Shown one piece after another: positions 26,285-35,086 of a stretch of DNA of 64,000 bases. The notes under the pieces are model-generated. The model had not been told where the DNA came from. It made no database searches and worked only from the letters and a program-made list of their open reading frames with translations. Both the position numbers and the translations under genes were made by a program. Source of the DNA: JBKCUK01 sp046318415 (GTDB lineage: Bacteria; Pseudomonadota; Alphaproteobacteria; Caedimonadales; Caedimonadaceae); the NCBI GenBank assembly GCA_046318415.1, contig JBKCUK010000015.1:62001-126000 (forward strand), given 5' to 3'. How positions within the stretch are numbered: position 1 is the stretch's first letter; every line of letters begins with the position of its first letter.

Positions 26285-27076
26285 TTACACTTGACGCGGC
26301 ATGACGACCGAGCGCTCGGCCGAGCGAATGAAGTGAATCACCTCCATCACATGGTGGCTGTCTGCGTATCGCTCACCAAGCCGCTCGAGGCGCTCGCCAA
26401 AACTTCCCTCGCCAGAGAACAGATCATCATAGGCTTGACGCAGCTCTGAGATCTCATCCCGACTAAAGCCACGGCGCTTGAGTCCGATGAGGTTTAATCC
26501 TGTCAAAAAGCCCAAATCCCGAGAGATCATCCCATAGGGAATGACATCTTGGGTGATCCCACTCATACCGCCCACCATGGCATGCTGACCGATGCGCACA
26601 AACTGATGAATGGCTGCAAGTCCGCCGATGATGGCATAATCATGAACCGTCACATGTCCCGCAAGGGTGGCAGCATTGGCCATAATCACGTGGGAGCCCA
26701 CATGGCAATCATGGGCCACATGGGTATAGGCCATGAAAAGGCAATCATCCCCCACAGTGGTTTTCATGCCCCCCGTTTCCGTACCGGGCTGCATGGTGCA
26801 GTATTCACGGATCACATTGCGTGCACCGATGGTCAGTGTCGAGGGCTCGCCATGGTATTTCAAATCCTGGGGCGCATGACCAATGGAGGCAAAGGGATAA
26901 ATCTTCGTCTCTTCACCAATGGTTGTATGACCGGCAACACATACATGCGACAGCAATTCCACACGATCCCCAAGGACCACATTCCCTGTCAGCACACAAT
27001 AGGGACCGACCTTGACGTCTTGACCCAGCTTAACGGTGGGTTCGATGACGGCCGTGGGATGAATGGCACTACTCAT
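26285..27076 (-). CDS. lpxA: UDP-N-acetylglucosamine acyltransferase
   Basis: LpxA (263 residues) adds the first 3-hydroxyacyl chain to UDP-GlcNAc, the first step of lipid A synthesis. The left-handed beta-helix of hexapeptide repeats runs from about residue 8 to 190 (VKVGPYCVLTGNVVLGDRV). The catalytic His is in THVAHDCHVGSHVIMAN, and the family block GLNLIGLKRRGFSRDEI begins the helical C-terminal domain. The start overlaps the fabZ stop by 4 bases (ATGA). Confidence 0.97.
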   Translation of the reverse strand: MSSAIHPTAVIEPTVKLGQDVKVGPYCVLTGNVVLGDRVELLSHVCVAGHTTIGEETKIYPFASIGHAPQDLKYHGEPSTLTIGARNVIREYCTMQPGTETGGMKTTVGDDCLFMAYTHVAHDCHVGSHVIMANAATLAGHVTVHDYAIIGGLAAIHQFVRIGQHAMVGGMSGITQDVIPYGMISRDLGFLTGLNLIGLKRRGFSRDEISELRQAYDDLFSGEGSFGERLERLGERYADSHHVMEVIHFIRSAERSVVMPRQV

Positions 27077-27549
27077 GCTGGTTTATCCATCACGATGGCG
27101 GTAACAACCGCTTCTGTGTGGAGTTTATCCTCCACAAAAGCCTGGCATTTAAATTTTGAGATCATCTTACGTTCTTGTATTTTCTCTACTTTGATATGCA
27201 ATGTGTGACCGGGGATGACGGGGGCGCGAAAGCGCGCATCGTCGATGGCCATGAAGAACAAATCTTTTTCGGCACCCGCAATGCCGTTGGAGAGGCAAAA
27301 CAGAGCCCCCGCGGTCTGGGCCATGGCTTCAATAATCAGCACACCAGGCATGATGGGGCGGTTGGGGAAGTGGCCCACGAAAAAAGGCTCGTTAATGGTC
27401 ACATTCTTGACCCCTGTTGCACTTTTCCCGGGCACGATATCTTCGATGCGATCCACCAAAAGGAACGGATAGCGGTGGGGCAACAGCTCCATAATTTTAT
27501 CGATACCAATGCTGGTTGGCAGGTCTCCTGCCCCCTGGGGTTTCGTCAT
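27073..27549 (-). CDS. fabZ: 3-hydroxyacyl-ACP dehydratase FabZ
   Basis: FabZ (158 residues) dehydrates 3-hydroxyacyl-ACP in fatty acid elongation, and competes with LpxA and LpxD for the same acyl donors, which explains its conserved place in this cluster. The hot-dog fold signature LLPHRYPFLLVDRI, the catalytic His in VGHFPNRPIMPGVLIIEAMAQ and the Glu in that same helix are present. Confidence 0.97.
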   Translation of the reverse strand: MTKPQGAGDLPTSIGIDKIMELLPHRYPFLLVDRIEDIVPGKSATGVKNVTINEPFFVGHFPNRPIMPGVLIIEAMAQTAGALFCLSNGIAGAEKDLFFMAIDDARFRAPVIPGHTLHIKVEKIQERKMISKFKCQAFVEDKLHTEAVVTAIVMDKPA

Positions 27550-27558
27550 CTCTTGCTC

Positions 27559-28596
27559 CTAGGGTTTTTTCTGCCGTTCTTTGACGAGGCGACTTAAGGT
27601 CACGGTTTGCCGGTGCCATTGGGTCGCTGGCACCGCAGGTGTTCCAGCAACCGTCTCGCCGGGGCCAAGATCGCGCATGACGCCACTTTGGCCAGCAATG
27701 CGCGCCCCATCACCAATTTTGATGTGCCCCCCAAAACCAGCCTGTCCTGCCGCAATGACGTAGTTGCCAAACTCGGTACTACCGGAAATGCCGACCTGGG
27801 CCACAATAACGCAATGGCGGCCCAACTTCACACCATGGGCAATCTGCACCAAATTATCGATGCGCGTGCCCATGCCGATAAAAGTCTCGCCAAGCCCTGC
27901 GCGATCGATGGTGGTATTGGCCCCAATGTCCACGCGGTCTTCAATGACCACCCGGCCCAGTTGCGGAACCGGCACATGCCCCTTTTGATCCATGAAAAAA
28001 CCAAAGCCGGCCTGGCCAATGCGGGCCCCTGGACCAATCACCACATGGTTGCCAACGAGCGCATGACTGATGGTAGCGCCTGCGCCAATACGACAGTCCT
28101 GGCCTAGGACAACATTTTTACCGATGACGGCATTGGGGCCAATGCGGCTTCCATCTCCAATTTCGGCGCCCCTCTGGACGACGGCGCCTGGACTGATGAC
28201 TACATCACGCCCGATCTTTGTATCAGGATGAACAAAGGTGGCATGCGCCTCATAAACATCATCGGTTTCGGGATAAAAGTGGGCTGCAATCATGGCAAAG
28301 GCGCGGTAAGGCGTCTCGGAAACCAACAAGGCGACACCTTCTGGGGCTGCCTCTATCATATCTCTCGAGACCACACAAAGCGTCGCTTTCGTTCCCAAAA
28401 ACTGAGGCTTATATTTCGAGTTGTGCAGCACAGCCACCTGACCAGAGGTGGCATCGGCCAGCGTGCCAATATCGTGGATCAGACTATCTGGCGTAAGCCC
28501 CGCAGGTAAGGGCAGTATGAGTTCACAGCTCCCCACCTCCGCCAGCTGGCTAAGACTAAAGGGGCCTTGACGGTTAAAAAAACGAGAATCGATCAT
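27559..28596 (-). CDS. lpxD: UDP-3-O-acylglucosamine N-acyltransferase
   Basis: LpxD (345 residues) adds the second hydroxyacyl chain in lipid A synthesis. The N-terminal uridine-binding domain (residues 1-100) is followed by a long beta-helix of hexapeptide repeats (IGPNAVIGKNVVLGQDCRIG). The catalytic His is in NLVQIAHGVKLGRHCVI, and the acyl-binding region is GISGSTEFGNYV. The C-terminus is basic and helical. It lies between skp and fabZ, separated from them by 21 and 9 bases. Confidence 0.97.
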   Translation of the reverse strand: MIDSRFFNRQGPFSLSQLAEVGSCELILPLPAGLTPDSLIHDIGTLADATSGQVAVLHNSKYKPQFLGTKATLCVVSRDMIEAAPEGVALLVSETPYRAFAMIAAHFYPETDDVYEAHATFVHPDTKIGRDVVISPGAVVQRGAEIGDGSRIGPNAVIGKNVVLGQDCRIGAGATISHALVGNHVVIGPGARIGQAGFGFFMDQKGHVPVPQLGRVVIEDRVDIGANTTIDRAGLGETFIGMGTRIDNLVQIAHGVKLGRHCVIVAQVGISGSTEFGNYVIAAGQAGFGGHIKIGDGARIAGQSGVMRDLGPGETVAGTPAVPATQWHRQTVTLSRLVKERQKKP

Positions 28597-28617
28597 CTTA
28601 GCCCCAATAGATCAACC

Positions 28618-29181
28618 TTAGCCCTTCTTCTCAGACTTCGCCGTCTCAAGCGTGAAGGAAACGGATGGCAATTTTTCATCCAATTGCTTGAGGACTTCGT
28701 CGGTCATCTCAAGGGATTCAGCACGAAACAGCGTGGCCCCACGGGGAATCACCAGGGTCAATCCCTTCTTTTCTGCAAGGGCTGTGACGATGCTACCGAT
28801 GTTTTGCTCGACCTTTGCCTTAGCCTTTTCAAGGGCTTGCTCAAGCTGCATGCGCTTTTCGGCGACTTTTTCTTGAACGTTGGCGACCTTATTCTCGAAC
28901 TCTGCACGCTTTTTGGCGAATTCTTCAGGCTTCAGCTTGGACTGCTCGGCGGCCAGTTTGCTCTCAGCCTCGTGCAAGGTCGTTTCTTGCTTTTCGATTT
29001 CGGCCTGGAACTTGGCACCATGCTCTTCCACAGCTTTTTGCAAGCCTTGTGCTGCCTTTGATTCGGCAAACAGGCGGTTCAGATCGATCACACCCACCTT
29101 CAGCTCGGACGCCTCAAGCGTTGCGATGGACAGAAGAGCAGATGCGATAAGGGCTGGAATAGCCTTTTTCTTGAAAGTCAT
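28618..29181 (-). CDS. skp: Periplasmic chaperone Skp/OmpH
   Basis: Skp (187 residues) holds unfolded outer-membrane proteins on the way to BamA. It has a signal peptide (MTFKKKAIPALIASALLSIATLEA), the family block VGVIDLNRLFAESKAAQGL, and a long Glu/Lys-rich coiled coil (residues 50-125) that forms the tentacles of the trimer. It lies 2 bases after the bamA stop, a typical order. Confidence 0.93.
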   Translation of the reverse strand: MTFKKKAIPALIASALLSIATLEASELKVGVIDLNRLFAESKAAQGLQKAVEEHGAKFQAEIEKQETTLHEAESKLAAEQSKLKPEEFAKKRAEFENKVANVQEKVAEKRMQLEQALEKAKAKVEQNIGSIVTALAEKKGLTLVIPRGATLFRAESLEMTDEVLKQLDEKLPSVSFTLETAKSEKKG

Positions 29182-29183
29182 TA

Positions 29184-31469
29184 TTAAAACCTCGTTGAAA
29201 ATCCAAATAGAACGAGCTTCGTCTCGTCCAGCTTATGTTTGCGGATCGCCTTACCAAAGTCAATCCGCAGTGGGCCAAGAAATGAGCGCCAGCGAATACC
29301 AGCGCCATAGGCTGCACGCATCATGCTGGAATCCACCACCTTGTTGCTCTTGTTTTTAATGTCGGTCTTGTAAGCGGCACCCACATCAAAGAAGGTGGCA
29401 CCGGTGATACCAAATTCTTTTGGCAAGCCCAACGGGAAGGTCACTTCAGCACTGCCGGTGTAGGCACGAAGACCACCCAGGGGGTCATGGCTTTTGCGAT
29501 CTCGGGGCGAGACACCACCCGGCTCAAAGCCGCGAAGAGAATCACCACCCAGCGTATAGCGGTCAACAATTCGTGTGCGCTTACCCAATCCATGCATAAA
29601 GCGATAGCGACCCGAGAGCTCGAAAATCACCTCATCCATGACCGGATAATAGTAACCAAAGAACACTGTATTCTTCAGGTAATGAACCTGTCCACCAACA
29701 CCCGCCAAGTCATTGGCAAGGCCCACGAACCAGCCTTCCGTTGGATTCAAGCGACTATCTCTGCGATCATAAACCAACTCTTGTCCCACGGCGGACAACA
29801 GCTTACTGCCCTTTTGCTCGCGCACAAAGTCAGAGGCGTCATCACTGACGTTCGAGAGTTTATCCTCACGGATGGTATAGCTGAGGGTCTGGGCCAAGTT
29901 TTCGGTGAGGTTATAGCCCAAGTGCAACGTGGTACCGGTCATCTGATGGTCATAGGTCGCATCGGAATGGCGGTTTTGCACAGTGTGGAAAACATCGAAC
30001 CCAGCCGATAGATCGCGATCCAGGAAGTAGGGCTCGGTGAAACCAAGGTCAATTTCCTTGCGCCGCTTGGCGTAAGCGCCACCAAAACGCAACACTTGAC
30101 CCTTACCCATAAAGTTGTGCTCGGTCATGTGCAGATCAACAATCGGACCATCGGCCGTCGAGAAACCACCGCCAAGGGAGATCTCACCCGTGCGGTCTTC
30201 CTCCACCTCGATAATCAAATCAAGGACGTCAGGCGCATTCGTGGGCTCACGCTTAATATTGACCTTCTTAAAGAAGCCCAGATCCTTGAGGCGAGACTCG
30301 GACTCTTTTAATTTGTTGGCACTGAAGGCGTCTCCCTCGTGCAGTTGCATTTCGCGGCGGATGACTTCGTCGTTGGTACGCACGTTGCCCATTACACGAA
30401 TCTGGCCGATGTAAACCTTGGGTCCTTCTTGGATATCAAAGGTAATCGATAATTTTTGTGTCTTCTTGTCGCGCTCCAGGTTGGGCTGAATTTCAACGAA
30501 GGCATAGCCCATGCTGCCCAACTCATCGGTCAGCTTGTTTACAGCATGCTCGACAGCCTTGCTGCTGTACCAATCGCCCGAGCCGATGGTGATCTGCTTT
30601 TTCAGCACATCAGGGTCAACCTTTGGCAGCTTGGTGCTCACGGTGACTTGATCTACCTTGTAGCGCTCCCCCTCATCGACGGTAAAGGTGATGAAGAACT
30701 CTTTGCGGTCTGGGGTCAGCTCTGCCACGGCCGAGTTGATCTTAAAGTCTGCGTAGCCATGCTCAAGATAAAACCTGCGCAACAACTCGCGGTCATAGGC
30801 CAAGCGGTCAGGATCGTAGTTATCATCACTGGTGAAAAAGCGATACCAGCGGGTCTCTTTGGTTTGGATGATGGATTCCAGCTTAGACTCTGAAAACCGC
30901 TTATTCCCAACGAAGAAAATGCGCCGGACAACGGTGGCTTCACCTTCATTGATCTCGAACACCACATCCACGCGGTTTTGCTCACGCTTAATGATTTTTG
31001 GGTTCACGGTGGCGGCAAAGTGTCCCTTCAAGCGATAGATATCCTGGATACGCTGGGTATCGGCCTTGAGGCGGGTCAGCGTATAGACCTGGCGAGGCTT
31101 CAACTGAGTTTCCCCTTTGAGGATATCATCGGAAATTTTGTCGTTACCCTCAAAGGCCACCTGATTGACGATGGCGTTTTCCACCACTTGAATGATCAGG
31201 GTTTGACCTTCTTGGCGAAAGCTCACATCCGTAAACAAATTCGCATTGAATAACTTCTTCAGTGCCGTATCCAGATCCTCACCACTGACCTTCGTTCCTT
31301 CAGCAAGGCCAGACTGGGCGATCACCGAAGCAGGCTCGATGCGCTGGCTTCCCTCGACCCGGATTTTTCCAATGTACATTCCCGATTGAGCGGCCATCAC
31401 CGGATGATGGGGACTCAAAGTTAAAATACTTGCGCTTGCAAGAAAGGCCACGACTGAAACGTTACGCAC
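29184..31469 (-). CDS. bamA: Outer membrane protein assembly factor BamA
   Basis: BamA (761 residues) inserts beta-barrel proteins into the outer membrane. A signal peptide ends near MAAQ. Five POTRA domains cover residues 30-345, with family blocks such as KIRVEGSQRIEPA and RRIFFVGNKRFSESKL. The 16-strand barrel follows, including the conserved loop 6 motif in YTLGGDSLRGFEPGG (RGF core), and the protein ends in Phe as required for barrel recognition. It would also insert the autotransporter encoded at 41-44 kb. Confidence 0.97.
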   Translation of the reverse strand: MRNVSVVAFLASASILTLSPHHPVMAAQSGMYIGKIRVEGSQRIEPASVIAQSGLAEGTKVSGEDLDTALKKLFNANLFTDVSFRQEGQTLIIQVVENAIVNQVAFEGNDKISDDILKGETQLKPRQVYTLTRLKADTQRIQDIYRLKGHFAATVNPKIIKREQNRVDVVFEINEGEATVVRRIFFVGNKRFSESKLESIIQTKETRWYRFFTSDDNYDPDRLAYDRELLRRFYLEHGYADFKINSAVAELTPDRKEFFITFTVDEGERYKVDQVTVSTKLPKVDPDVLKKQITIGSGDWYSSKAVEHAVNKLTDELGSMGYAFVEIQPNLERDKKTQKLSITFDIQEGPKVYIGQIRVMGNVRTNDEVIRREMQLHEGDAFSANKLKESESRLKDLGFFKKVNIKREPTNAPDVLDLIIEVEEDRTGEISLGGGFSTADGPIVDLHMTEHNFMGKGQVLRFGGAYAKRRKEIDLGFTEPYFLDRDLSAGFDVFHTVQNRHSDATYDHQMTGTTLHLGYNLTENLAQTLSYTIREDKLSNVSDDASDFVREQKGSKLLSAVGQELVYDRRDSRLNPTEGWFVGLANDLAGVGGQVHYLKNTVFFGYYYPVMDEVIFELSGRYRFMHGLGKRTRIVDRYTLGGDSLRGFEPGGVSPRDRKSHDPLGGLRAYTGSAEVTFPLGLPKEFGITGATFFDVGAAYKTDIKNKSNKVVDSSMMRAAYGAGIRWRSFLGPLRIDFGKAIRKHKLDETKLVLFGFSTRF

Positions 31470-31518
31470 GAAGATCCTCGTCTTAGTTAAGGGTTAAGCC
31501 AGATGCTATCCCAAAGTC

Positions 31519-32634
31519 CTACTTAAACAAACCCACCAAAAATTCAATGGCTTTTAGATTGGCCAAATCTTTCCAGGTGGAAAACAGAAACACAAAAATC
31601 AAGAAGGCGAACCCGACGCGAAAAGCCATCTCCTGGGCACGCTCGGACACGGGCCGACCGCGCACAGCCTCGATCAGATAAAACAAGATATGGCCGCCAT
31701 CTAACATGGGCACGGGCAGTAAATTAATCAGGCCCAGATTAATGGATAAAAGGGCGATGAACCAGAGGATATCGTGAAGGCTTTTCTTGGCCACTTCCCC
31801 CGACATGGCAGCGATGCCGATGGGTCCTGAGAGATCATCAGCCGATCGCTGACCGGTGATCATCTGCCCAATGGACTGAAGGGTCATCCAGGAAAAACGA
31901 AGGGCATCCACACTGGCGTGATAAACACCTGCCACGGGGTTCCGCTGCACGACTTCATAACCTTGCCCGACGCCAAGAACACCGATGGTCTGGCCACCCG
32001 CCGTGCGCGACATGGGGGTGATGGAGACCGTTTGCTGCTGTCCATCCCGGGCATAGGTGAGCGTTAAGGCTTCACCGGGGCGGGCGCGCACAATCTCTTG
32101 CATGGCCTTAAATGTTGGGGTTTCTTCGCCGTTGATTTTCAGAATACGGTCATCTTCTTTAAGACCTGCTTCTGCGGCTGCGCTCCCCTTTTGCACCAGG
32201 CCAATCCGGGCCTCCTCACTGGCAACCCGCTGGCCATGGACAGAATAAATACCGGCCAGCAACAGAATAGCGAAGAGATAGTTGGCGGCCGGTCCAGCTG
32301 CCGACACAGCCAGGCGCACCCCAACGGGTTGCGCATGCAGCGCTTGCTTGCGCTCAGTCTCACCCATGGCCGCGATGGCTTGATGGTCAGGCGCGCTGGC
32401 GGCATTCAGATCAGAAAACATGCGTACATAGCCGCCAAGGGGGATCAAGCTCAGCTTCCAGCGGGTACCGCTTTTATCGGTCCATCCAAAAACCTCAGGT
32501 CCAAAACCAATGGAAAAAACTTCAACCTTTACGCCATTGCGCTTCGCCACCCAATAATGTCCAAGCTCATGAACAAAAACCAGCAACGACAGGAAAATGA
32601 GGAACGGGACAACACTGTAAAAAACCGTCAGCAC
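31519..32634 (-). CDS. rseP: Site-2 intramembrane zinc protease RseP
   Basis: RseP (371 residues) cuts anti-sigma factors and signal-peptide remnants inside the inner membrane. The zinc motif is HELGH in the first membrane segment (VFVHELGHYWVAKRNGV). A single recognisable PDZ domain lies around residues 125-210 (GSAAAEAGLKEDDRILKINGEE), and the third zinc ligand is in PVPMLDGGHILFYLIEA near the C-terminus. It is the first gene of the bamA-lpx cluster; the usual upstream partners dxr and cdsA are not here, and a tRNA gene lies upstream instead. Confidence 0.95.
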   Translation of the reverse strand: MLTVFYSVVPFLIFLSLLVFVHELGHYWVAKRNGVKVEVFSIGFGPEVFGWTDKSGTRWKLSLIPLGGYVRMFSDLNAASAPDHQAIAAMGETERKQALHAQPVGVRLAVSAAGPAANYLFAILLLAGIYSVHGQRVASEEARIGLVQKGSAAAEAGLKEDDRILKINGEETPTFKAMQEIVRARPGEALTLTYARDGQQQTVSITPMSRTAGGQTIGVLGVGQGYEVVQRNPVAGVYHASVDALRFSWMTLQSIGQMITGQRSADDLSGPIGIAAMSGEVAKKSLHDILWFIALLSINLGLINLLPVPMLDGGHILFYLIEAVRGRPVSERAQEMAFRVGFAFLIFVFLFSTWKDLANLKAIEFLVGLFK

Positions 32635-32765
32635 TTTTGTGACCCCTCTATGGTGGTGCGTTCATAGCCGCGAGTTTAGGGGCATCCCGCCCAACGCGCA
32701 AGAGCTACGATGGGGGGAACAGTGGTTATGAGAGAGATAATAGTACGGTTTTGGTTCCTTGCAAC

Positions 32766-32805
32766 CTGGATGACGACGCTCGGCATGCTCGCTCGCGATG
32801 ACGAG
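32766..32805. repeat. Possible degenerate copy of a short palindromic repeat
   Basis: In the 300-base gap between rseP and tRNA-Phe, the stretch with GGATGACGACGCTC and CTCGCTCGCGATGACGA resembles the repeat at 43806-43844 (GGATTGCCACGTCG and CTCCTCGCAATGACGA). Both have an outer inverted pair around GGAT and ATGAC. The similarity is partial. The rest of the gap holds nothing else I recognise. Confidence 0.35.
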
Positions 32806-32935
32806 GGTTGGGATATGCTTGCGATAAAAGGCTTAGGGAGGTTACGCACTGAATGACCCGCAAATGAATTTTATACACGAATCTGAGGAAGGGAAAATCA
32901 GGGTTTTGGTAGTAGAAATTCTTCAAAAGTTTTGA

Positions 32936-33011
<76 letters not shown>

Positions 33012-33085
33012 ACGCGGTATAACAGTGTCATAATCAATCGGCGTGGGATTGTCCACCCCCTTTTAATGACTTTTGCAGATTTATT

Positions 33086-33280
33086 TTACGAAGCGCCCTC
33101 TTGGTCGGCCTCTCCACCCTCTGGGGAAGACTCGGATTTTTCTTCATTTTCCACCGTTGGGATCGCATAGGAACCCGTCAGCCAGCGATGCAGATCCACT
33201 TGCTTACAGCGGGCCGAACAAAAAGGCCGGAACGCCTCTTGGCGGGGTTGTCCACATAGAACACACTTTAGTTCTGCCAT
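33086..33280 (-). CDS. yacG: Zinc-finger protein YacG (DNA gyrase inhibitor family)
   Basis: A 64-residue protein. The four-cysteine zinc knuckle is complete: CVLCGQP near the N-terminus and CSARCKQVDLHRW after it. The C-terminal 25 residues are acidic and disordered. In E. coli YacG binds GyrB and inhibits gyrase. It overlaps the end of the RNase G-like gene by 13 bases and is the last gene of the infA-maf-rng-yacG unit found across alphaproteobacteria. Confidence 0.92.
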   Translation of the reverse strand: MAELKCVLCGQPRQEAFRPFCSARCKQVDLHRWLTGSYAIPTVENEEKSESSPEGGEADQEGAS

Positions 33281-34200
33281 GGCTTATTCCTTAGTGCATG
33301 AATTTTTCTGGGAAGGCTCGCGCCCCTGCGCGGCAAAGTCAGCTCAAAAAGCCCCGCCCGGGTAAAGCCAAACACTTCTGAATGGGGCGGCACCAGCCTC
33401 TTGATGGCTATCTCCAGATCTCGACGAAACGCTGCATCCTTTACACGCGGAAAATCAAGTACGATTACGCCCCCGTAACCTCGGCGGCAGAGCTCAGCCA
33501 GGACCGATTGAGCGGCTTCTCGGCAATAACGAGCGACATCACCAGGCTTCATCAAAGACACGCCATGCTCATAGGACGAAAGGGCTGCCGTGTTCAAATC
33601 TACTGCCGTTAGTGTCACTCCCTCCTCGATCAAGGCATAGCCGCCCCGGGGTAAATGCACCACAGGATCTTCAAGCGCCGCCCACAGGGATTGGAGCTCG
33701 GAACCAAAGTCCAAATCCGTTTTGATCATGGTCTCAACACCCGCCTGATCCAGGACAGGCCTTGCCGCGTGATAACAGTCATAGCTGTTGAAGTAAACGC
33801 ACCGCAGCGAGCCTAAATGACGCGCCAGCGCTTGAAGCCAACTGGTTGACGCTTGCTGAACCAACCCTACACCGTGGGATTGGGTGATACCCCCCAACTC
33901 ACCTGTCCAAAGCCGCAATCCAACACCTTTACGCTGGTGGGCCTCCTGGATTTCCTCTCGCCGCACCTGAACCATCAGCAAACTGCCTTGCGGATGACGT
34001 CCCCTTAAAAGCCCGGGCAAGGTCCTGCCGATATCCAAGAAAGCATACCCAGCCTTTTGCGCGATGACCCGACCAAGGAAAAGATCGCCGACACGGGGCG
34101 CCTCAGGATCCTTGCGATAAAGATCAAGGTCGATGGGCTGAGGAGCGTCACCAATGGTGGTGTAGATAGCCTCTTCGGTTTCAAAAACAATCGCTTCCAT
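33268..34200 (-). CDS. rng: RNase E/G-family ribonuclease, short form
   Basis: The protein has 310 residues, much shorter than E. coli RNase G (489). It keeps an S1-like domain (GDLFLGRVIAQKAGYAFLDIG), a divergent middle and the catalytic metal-binding aspartates in LTAVDLNTAAL and GVIVLDFPRVKD. It lacks the Zn-link CPxC motif, so it may be monomeric or regulatory. This short version is the usual one in the alphaproteobacterial infA cluster. The ATG at 34200 overlaps the maf-like stop by one base (TAATG), which argues for translational coupling. A full RNase E is also present at 16.6 kb. Confidence 0.88.
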   Translation of the reverse strand: MEAIVFETEEAIYTTIGDAPQPIDLDLYRKDPEAPRVGDLFLGRVIAQKAGYAFLDIGRTLPGLLRGRHPQGSLLMVQVRREEIQEAHQRKGVGLRLWTGELGGITQSHGVGLVQQASTSWLQALARHLGSLRCVYFNSYDCYHAARPVLDQAGVETMIKTDLDFGSELQSLWAALEDPVVHLPRGGYALIEEGVTLTAVDLNTAALSSYEHGVSLMKPGDVARYCREAAQSVLAELCRRGYGGVIVLDFPRVKDAAFRRDLEIAIKRLVPPHSEVFGFTRAGLFELTLPRRGASLPRKIHALRNKPWQN

Positions 34201-34745
34201 TACACGGCACGAAACGTTTTGGCCACCTGTTGCAGTTCGTAGAGGGGCACGCCAAGATTCCAGCATGGGTGACCACCAATTTCTTGCACATGGGCCATGA
34301 AAGCCAAGCTGCCAAGATACGCTCCCGGCCGATTGCGCCAGTCGTCACTGACGATAAAATGCTCAATTTCTTGAGAGGTCAGTGGCTTCACGCGCACCCA
34401 TGTTTGCGCGATCTTGAGGCTCTTTTTTTCGCCCTGCGTCCACAGCAAAACGGTATACACCCGGTGACGCCGACCTGAAATCAACCTTAAGTATCGACCT
34501 GCTGTTTCCTGGTCATGCGGCACACGTAAAACACGGCGTCCCACAGCCACCACAGAAAAAAGCAACAGACCATCACCGCCGGCAGCGAGATCCGCACAAA
34601 CATTCTTAATATTGTAAAGTGCTGTATGTTTGGCGCTCATCTCAGCAAGAGTAAGATGATGGAAACTAGGTTCCATGCCGAGGCTTTTCAATATCTCTAA
34701 ACGATCTTGATAAAGGGCATCTTGGGGGCAATAGACAGCGATCAT
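34200..34745 (-). CDS. Maf-like protein with degenerate active site
   Basis: The protein has 181 residues. Maf proteins are nucleotide pyrophosphatases. The middle keeps the signature SGRRHRVYTVLLW, and the C-terminal part keeps the WRNRPGAYLGSLAFMAHVQ pattern. However, the N-terminal LASxSPRR loop that binds the nucleotide phosphates is replaced by IAVYCPQDAL, and the usual DTxV block is GGDGLLLFSVVAV. Activity is therefore doubtful. The ATG at 34745 has a strong AAAAGGGGG site 5 bases upstream, so it is preferred over a TTG at 34766. Its place between infA and rng confirms the family assignment. Confidence 0.8.
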   Translation of the reverse strand: MIAVYCPQDALYQDRLEILKSLGMEPSFHHLTLAEMSAKHTALYNIKNVCADLAAGGDGLLLFSVVAVGRRVLRVPHDQETAGRYLRLISGRRHRVYTVLLWTQGEKKSLKIAQTWVRVKPLTSQEIEHFIVSDDWRNRPGAYLGSLAFMAHVQEIGGHPCWNLGVPLYELQQVAKTFRAV

Positions 34746-34773
34746 CAAGGCCCCCTTTTCGCTCAAAGGCTGG

Positions 34774-34992
34774 TTACTTTTCGCGGAAAATTACGCGGCC
34801 CTTGGTCAGATCGTAGGGCGTCATTTCAACGTTTACGCGGTCTCCGATCAGAACACGGATACGGTTTTTACGCATGCGCCCAGCGGTATGGGCCAGGATC
34901 ACATGATCGTTATCCAGGCGCACCCGGAACATGGCGTTGGGCAACACCTCAACGACTGTGCCGGAAAATTCAATTAGGTCTTCTTTTGACAT
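34774..34992 (-). CDS. infA: Translation initiation factor IF-1
   Basis: IF-1 (72 residues, exactly the family length) binds the ribosomal A site during initiation. The whole S1/OB-fold is typical: MSKEDLIEFSGTVVEVLPN, then FRVRLDNDHVILAHTAGRMR and DRVNVEMTPYDLTKGRV. It is the first gene of the infA-maf-rng-yacG unit. Confidence 0.98.
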   Translation of the reverse strand: MSKEDLIEFSGTVVEVLPNAMFRVRLDNDHVILAHTAGRMRKNRIRVLIGDRVNVEMTPYDLTKGRVIFREK

Positions 34993-35086
34993 TACAATTA
35001 CTACCTTAAAACAGCATTATTTGTCACTTTGATCTCTTTGTAACTATATCGCAGAGAAAAATCCAGCCTAGAGAGAGTTTCGCCCT

